Shown piece after piece: positions 61,085-64,000 of a stretch of DNA of 64,000 nt. Source of the stretch: Pseudomonas brenneri. Its GTDB lineage: Bacteria > Pseudomonadota > Gammaproteobacteria > Pseudomonadales > Pseudomonadaceae. The stretch is from positions 186,001 through 250,000 of the forward strand of contig NZ_VFIL01000008.1 of the NCBI RefSeq assembly GCF_007858285.1, read 5' to 3'. Each line of letters begins with the position of its first letter. Position 1 is the first letter of the stretch. A model generated the notes under the pieces. The model ran no database searches. It had not been told where the DNA came from and was given only the letters and a program-made list of their open reading frames with translations. Both the position numbers and the translations under genes were made by a program.

Positions 61085-62206
61085 TCAGCCAAGAAACTCG
61101 ATCAGGCCCTGATAGCACGTCGCCAAATGGTAGGGCGTAGTCGACGGCATATCCCGCCGGCTCACCTCACCCTTGGCATCCAGGCACTCATTCCAGCCCT
61201 TTGCATGCAGGAAATGCTGCTGCAACGCCAGCAACTGGCGCTCCAGCACCGCCTCGCTGCCTGGCCGCAGCGTCAGCGCGCGCAGATATTCGGCCTGGGC
61301 CCAGATCCGCTGGGTGCCGTCGCGCACGCTGCCATCGAGTGCCAGCATCCCGCTGACTGCGCCGCTCACGTTATCCACACCCATCTGCTCGGCATAGGCA
61401 AACGCCCGGCTCAGCGAAGCGTGCAGGGGCGTGCCGCGCAGCACGGGCGAGGACTCCAGCAGGAAGAACCACTCGAACTGGTGCCCCGGCTCGAACCAGT
61501 TATCCACAGCACCCAGGGGCTTTTCCATCATCACGCCGTGCTGACGCTCGATAAAGCGTTGCTGCATGGCCGTCGCCAGTGCCAGCAGGGCCTGTTGCAC
61601 CGCAGGGTCTTCACGTACCGCGAGGGTGGCGAGGAAACCTTCGGCCAGATGCATCAGCGGGTTTTGCAGCGGGCCGGACTTGAGGGACGACCAGTTGCGC
61701 TCCAATACGGCCTCATACAAGCCGTCGCCCGTGGCAAAGCGCTCGGCGACCACTTCCAGGGCGGCGTTGAGCACCGACTCCACCAGCGGCTCGCGGACCT
61801 TGGCCCAGTAATGGGCGCAGGCGAAGATGATAAACGCGTGGGTATACAGGTCTTTGCGCTTGTCCAGCGGCTTGCCGTGGGGGTCGATGCTGTAGAACCA
61901 GCCACCGTGCTCGGCGTCGTGGAAGTGCCGTTGCAGCGAGCGGAACAACGCCGCTGCACGTTCTTGCGCAAAGTCCTTGCCGGGCTCGCCGATCAGGCTG
62001 GCAAACACATACAGCTGCCGGGCGCAGGCCATGGCGCGGTAGCGCTGCGGGGCCAATGGCTGGTGATCGGCATCCAGTGCTTCATAGGGCAACGCCAACT
62101 CGGCATTCCAGCCTGGGCCCTGCCAGAGCGGCACGATCAGGTCGTTGAAGTGCGTGAGCACAGCGTTCAGTTGAGGCTTGTTGGCAGAGCTTGGAGCGAT
62201 GGGCAT
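61085..62206 (-). CDS. AGE family epimerase/isomerase
   Basis: 373 aa. The (alpha/alpha)6-barrel family of N-acylglucosamine 2-epimerases and aldose-ketose (mannose) isomerases. Diagnostic segments: KDLYTHAFIIFACAHYWA, NPLMHLAEGFLATLAVRED, the EPGHQFEWFFLLE block and WAQAEYLRAL, with the catalytic His of the PGHQFEW motif present. The specific sugar cannot be read off. The gene contains two perfect DnaA boxes (61371-61379, 61500-61508). Start ATG 62206 has no strong ribosome-binding site. Confidence 0.9.
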   Translation of the reverse strand: MPIAPSSANKPQLNAVLTHFNDLIVPLWQGPGWNAELALPYEALDADHQPLAPQRYRAMACARQLYVFASLIGEPGKDFAQERAAALFRSLQRHFHDAEHGGWFYSIDPHGKPLDKRKDLYTHAFIIFACAHYWAKVREPLVESVLNAALEVVAERFATGDGLYEAVLERNWSSLKSGPLQNPLMHLAEGFLATLAVREDPAVQQALLALATAMQQRFIERQHGVMMEKPLGAVDNWFEPGHQFEWFFLLESSPVLRGTPLHASLSRAFAYAEQMGVDNVSGAVSGMLALDGSVRDGTQRIWAQAEYLRALTLRPGSEAVLERQLLALQQHFLHAKGWNECLDAKGEVSRRDMPSTTPYHLATCYQGLIEFLG

Positions 62207-62283
62207 CGGCTGGTGTCGTCACGGCAGGGGTGTTTGCCGCGCATGGTAGCAGGCTTGGGGGCAGCGGTGGTTTTGCTACCGCT

Positions 62284-62364
62284 TTCGCGAGCAAGCCCGC
62301 TCCCACATTTGACCGGGTTCCATCGTTGGAATGCGGTCAAATGTGGGAGCGGGCTTGCTCGCGA
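62284..62364. repeat. REP doublet
   Basis: TTCGCGAGCAAGCCCGCTCC and TGTGGGAGCGGGCTTGCTCG in inverted orientation around a palindromic spacer (ATTTGACCG/CGGTCAAAT). Confidence 0.93.
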
Positions 62365-62390
62365 AGAGGCCCTCAACAGCGCTGCATCAC

Positions 62391-62963
62391 TCAGCCCGCC
62401 AGCAACCAACCCCCAGTCGCCGCCGAAGCCGCCCCTGCCACCCGCACCAGCGGCGCCGCCGCAGCCGGCAGAAAGCGCACCACTGCATAACCCGCCGCGT
62501 GCAGCACAGCCGTCGCCCCCACGAACCCGGCTGCATACGCCCACGGGCTGGTCATATCCGGCAGTTCCAGGCCGTGAGCCACGCCGTGGAACAGGGCAAA
62601 CACGGCTGTTGCAGCTACCGCCACCGCCACCGGCGGACGAATCGCCAAAGCCACCGCCAGGCCCAGGGCCAGTACCGACGCGGCAATCCCGCTTTCCAGG
62701 GCCGGCAAGGCCAACCCTTCAAAACCGAGCACGCCACCGAGCAGCATGGTGCCGACAAAGGTGCAAGGCAGGGCCCAGCGCGCCGCGCCTTGTTGCTGCG
62801 CCGCCCACAGGCCGACGGCCAGCATCGCCAGCAAATGGTCGAGACCGCCGAGGGGATGGCTGATGCCGGCTACCAGACCATTGTCGCCGTGACCCGGATG
62901 GGCAAAGGCCAGGGCCGGGACCAGTAGCAGGGCGAGGGTGGCAAACAGTTTGTTGAGGCTCAT
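62391..62963 (-). CDS. HupE/UreJ family nickel transporter
   Basis: 190 aa. A signal-peptide-like start (MSLNKLFATLALLLVPALAF) leads to HPGHGD, the His-rich metal motif of HupE/UreJ. About six membrane helices follow, with GGLDHLLAMLAVGLWA and ALFHGVAHGLELP carrying further His. Placed 24 bp after ureG, it would supply nickel for urease. AAGGAGC precedes the start. Confidence 0.93.
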   Translation of the reverse strand: MSLNKLFATLALLLVPALAFAHPGHGDNGLVAGISHPLGGLDHLLAMLAVGLWAAQQQGAARWALPCTFVGTMLLGGVLGFEGLALPALESGIAASVLALGLAVALAIRPPVAVAVAATAVFALFHGVAHGLELPDMTSPWAYAAGFVGATAVLHAAGYAVVRFLPAAAAPLVRVAGAASAATGGWLLAG

Positions 62964-62987
62964 AAGACAGCTCCTTGATAAGAGGGA

Positions 62988-63602
62988 TCAGGCTGCGGTC
63001 AGCAGGCCCTGGCGTTCGATAAAGGCGACGATTTCGTCGAGGCCGACGCCGGTTTTCTGGTTGCTGAACACAAAGGGTTTGCCATTGCGCATGCGCTGGG
63101 TGTCGCTGTTCATCAGCTCCAGCGAGGCCCCGACCAGTGGCGCCAGGTCGATCTTGTTGATCACCAGCAGGTCGGACTTGCAGATTCCCGGTCCACCTTT
63201 GCGCGGCAGTTTGTCGCCGGCTGATACATCGATCACATAGATGGTCAGGTCTGACAGTTCGGGGCTGAAGGTGGCCGAGAGGTTGTCGCCGCCCGACTCC
63301 ACTAGGATCAGGTCGAGGCCGGGAAAGCGTCGGTTCAGTTGATCAACCGCTTCGAGATTGATCGATGCATCTTCACGGATCGCCGTGTGCGGGCAGCCGC
63401 CGGTTTCCACGCCAATGATCCGCTCGGGCGCCAGGGCCTGGTTGCGCACCAGAAAGTCGGCGTCTTCGCGGGTGTAGATGTCGTTGGTGACCACCGCCAG
63501 GTTGTAGCGATCACGCAGGGCCAGGCACAGCGCCAGGGTCAAGGCGGTCTTGCCGGAGCCAACGGGGCCGCCGATACCGACGCGCAGGGGTTGTGTGTTC
63601 AT
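62988..63602 (-). CDS. ureG: Urease accessory GTPase UreG
   Basis: 204 aa. SIMIBI GTPase that delivers nickel to urease with UreD, UreF and UreE. P-loop GIGGPVGSGKTALTLALCL, then TNDIYTREDADFL, the CPH metal motif in ETGGCPHTAIREDAS, ESGGDNLSATFSPEL and NKIDLAP. AGGAG is upstream. It begins 9 bp after ureF. Confidence 0.98.
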   Translation of the reverse strand: MNTQPLRVGIGGPVGSGKTALTLALCLALRDRYNLAVVTNDIYTREDADFLVRNQALAPERIIGVETGGCPHTAIREDASINLEAVDQLNRRFPGLDLILVESGGDNLSATFSPELSDLTIYVIDVSAGDKLPRKGGPGICKSDLLVINKIDLAPLVGASLELMNSDTQRMRNGKPFVFSNQKTGVGLDEIVAFIERQGLLTAA

Positions 63603-63611
63603 GGGGCTCTC

Positions 63612-64000
63612 CTAGGAACGGAACAGGCGGCTGTACTGGCGCTCGTGGGCCATGCATGCCAGGGACAGGCCGAATGCGGCGCTGCCAAAATGATGAGGGT
63701 CGCGCTGGCTGGCGTCCTGCTGGGCCTGTTGCAGCAGGGGCAGCAGTTCGCTGGTCAGGCGTTGGGCGGCTTGCTGGCCCAGGGGCAGGGTTTTCATCAG
63801 CACGGCCAATTGGTTTTCCAGCCAGCTCCAGAGCCAGGCGGCCAGGGCATCGTCGGGGCTGATCGTCCAGGCGCGAGCCGCGAGCGCCCAGCCCAGGGCC
63901 AAATGCGGCTCGCGGGTTGCCGTAAGAAAATCGCGGGCGGCTTCATCCAACTCCGGCAAGCCATTGAGCAGTTGTTGCAGGGAATAGCCCATCTGCCGGC
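63612..64000 (-). CDS. ureF: Urease accessory protein UreF (5' end outside window)
   Basis: The frame is open at the right edge, so only the last 129 residues are visible (RQMGYSLQQLLNGLPELDEA ... YSRLFRS). The all-helical pattern, GWALAARAWTI and the position directly before ureG identify UreF, a GTPase-activating chaperone of urease maturation (normally about 224 aa). An internal ATG at 63990-63992 is not the true start. Confidence 0.93.
   Translation of the reverse strand, partial: RQMGYSLQQLLNGLPELDEAARDFLTATREPHLALGWALAARAWTISPDDALAAWLWSWLENQLAVLMKTLPLGQQAAQRLTSELLPLLQQAQQDASQRDPHHFGSAAFGLSLACMAHERQYSRLFRS

Noticed and set aside
61049..62863. A 604-codon plus-strand frame
   Set aside because: Antisense to the AGE-type and hupE-like genes and it translates a REP.

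Overview
The window is a chromosomal segment of a Pseudomonas, most likely of the P. fluorescens group. Three things point to this: the GC-rich gene content, the conserved order motAB / rsgA-orn / queG-nnrD-tsaE-ami-mutL-miaA-hfq-hflXKC / hisZ-purA / tRNA-Leu / rnr-rlmB / rpsF-rpsR-rplI-dnaB, and at least thirteen REP-type palindromes between operons (GTGGGAGCGGGCTTGCTCGCGA and GTAGGAGCGAGCTTGCTCGCGA families). All calls come from reading the sequence and its translations; no database search was run.

Layout. 1-5.3 kb: a partial HDOD gene, the flagellar stator motAB behind a FliA-type promoter, an orphan PemK/MazF-like toxin, rsgA and orn. 5.3-16.6 kb: a TRIC-like channel, queG, then a tight plus-strand run nnrD-tsaE-amidase-mutL-miaA-hfq-hflX-hflK-hflC. 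16.8-24.1 kb: hisZ, purA, a chemoreceptor behind a sigma-54-like promoter, and a two-gene iron ABC transporter without its ATPase. 24.2-34.6 kb: two tRNA-Leu(CAG) genes, rnr-rlmB, rpsF-rpsR-membrane protein-rplI, dnaB and ygiQ.

34.9-38.5 kb is an accessory island. It holds two copies of a family of about 300 aa with a hydrophobic Gly/Ala-rich centre, three copies of a small multi-pass membrane protein, and a remnant of the C-terminus of a type VI secretion Hcp protein. The second copy of each is broken by one base in a homopolymer. I read this as an uncharacterised effector/immunity-like array, possibly T6SS-linked. It is the best candidate here for an undescribed system.

38.6-45.4 kb is a three-gene operon (transglutaminase-DUF2126, ATP-grasp/alpha-E fusion, second transglutaminase) with a well-spaced sigma-54 promoter and an NtrC-like site. 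45.5-52.8 kb: a small charged protein, azurin with an ANR-type box, nadE-pncB, and a LysR regulator divergent from amaB followed by amaA (pipecolate/D-lysine catabolism). 53.2-58.3 kb: the branched-chain amino-acid transporter braCDEFG, preceded by a perfect sigma-54 promoter, an NtrC-like site and a Crc/Hfq-like motif. Nitrogen control therefore appears at two neighbouring loci.

58.3-59.1 kb is an 800-bp gene-free region with a cluster of DnaA boxes, two of them perfect; two more perfect boxes lie in a gene 2.4-2.6 kb further on. After it come an SDR dehydrogenase, a variant cation-diffusion-facilitator protein, an AGE-family epimerase, and the end of a urease accessory operon (ureF partial, ureG, hupE-like) entering from the right edge.
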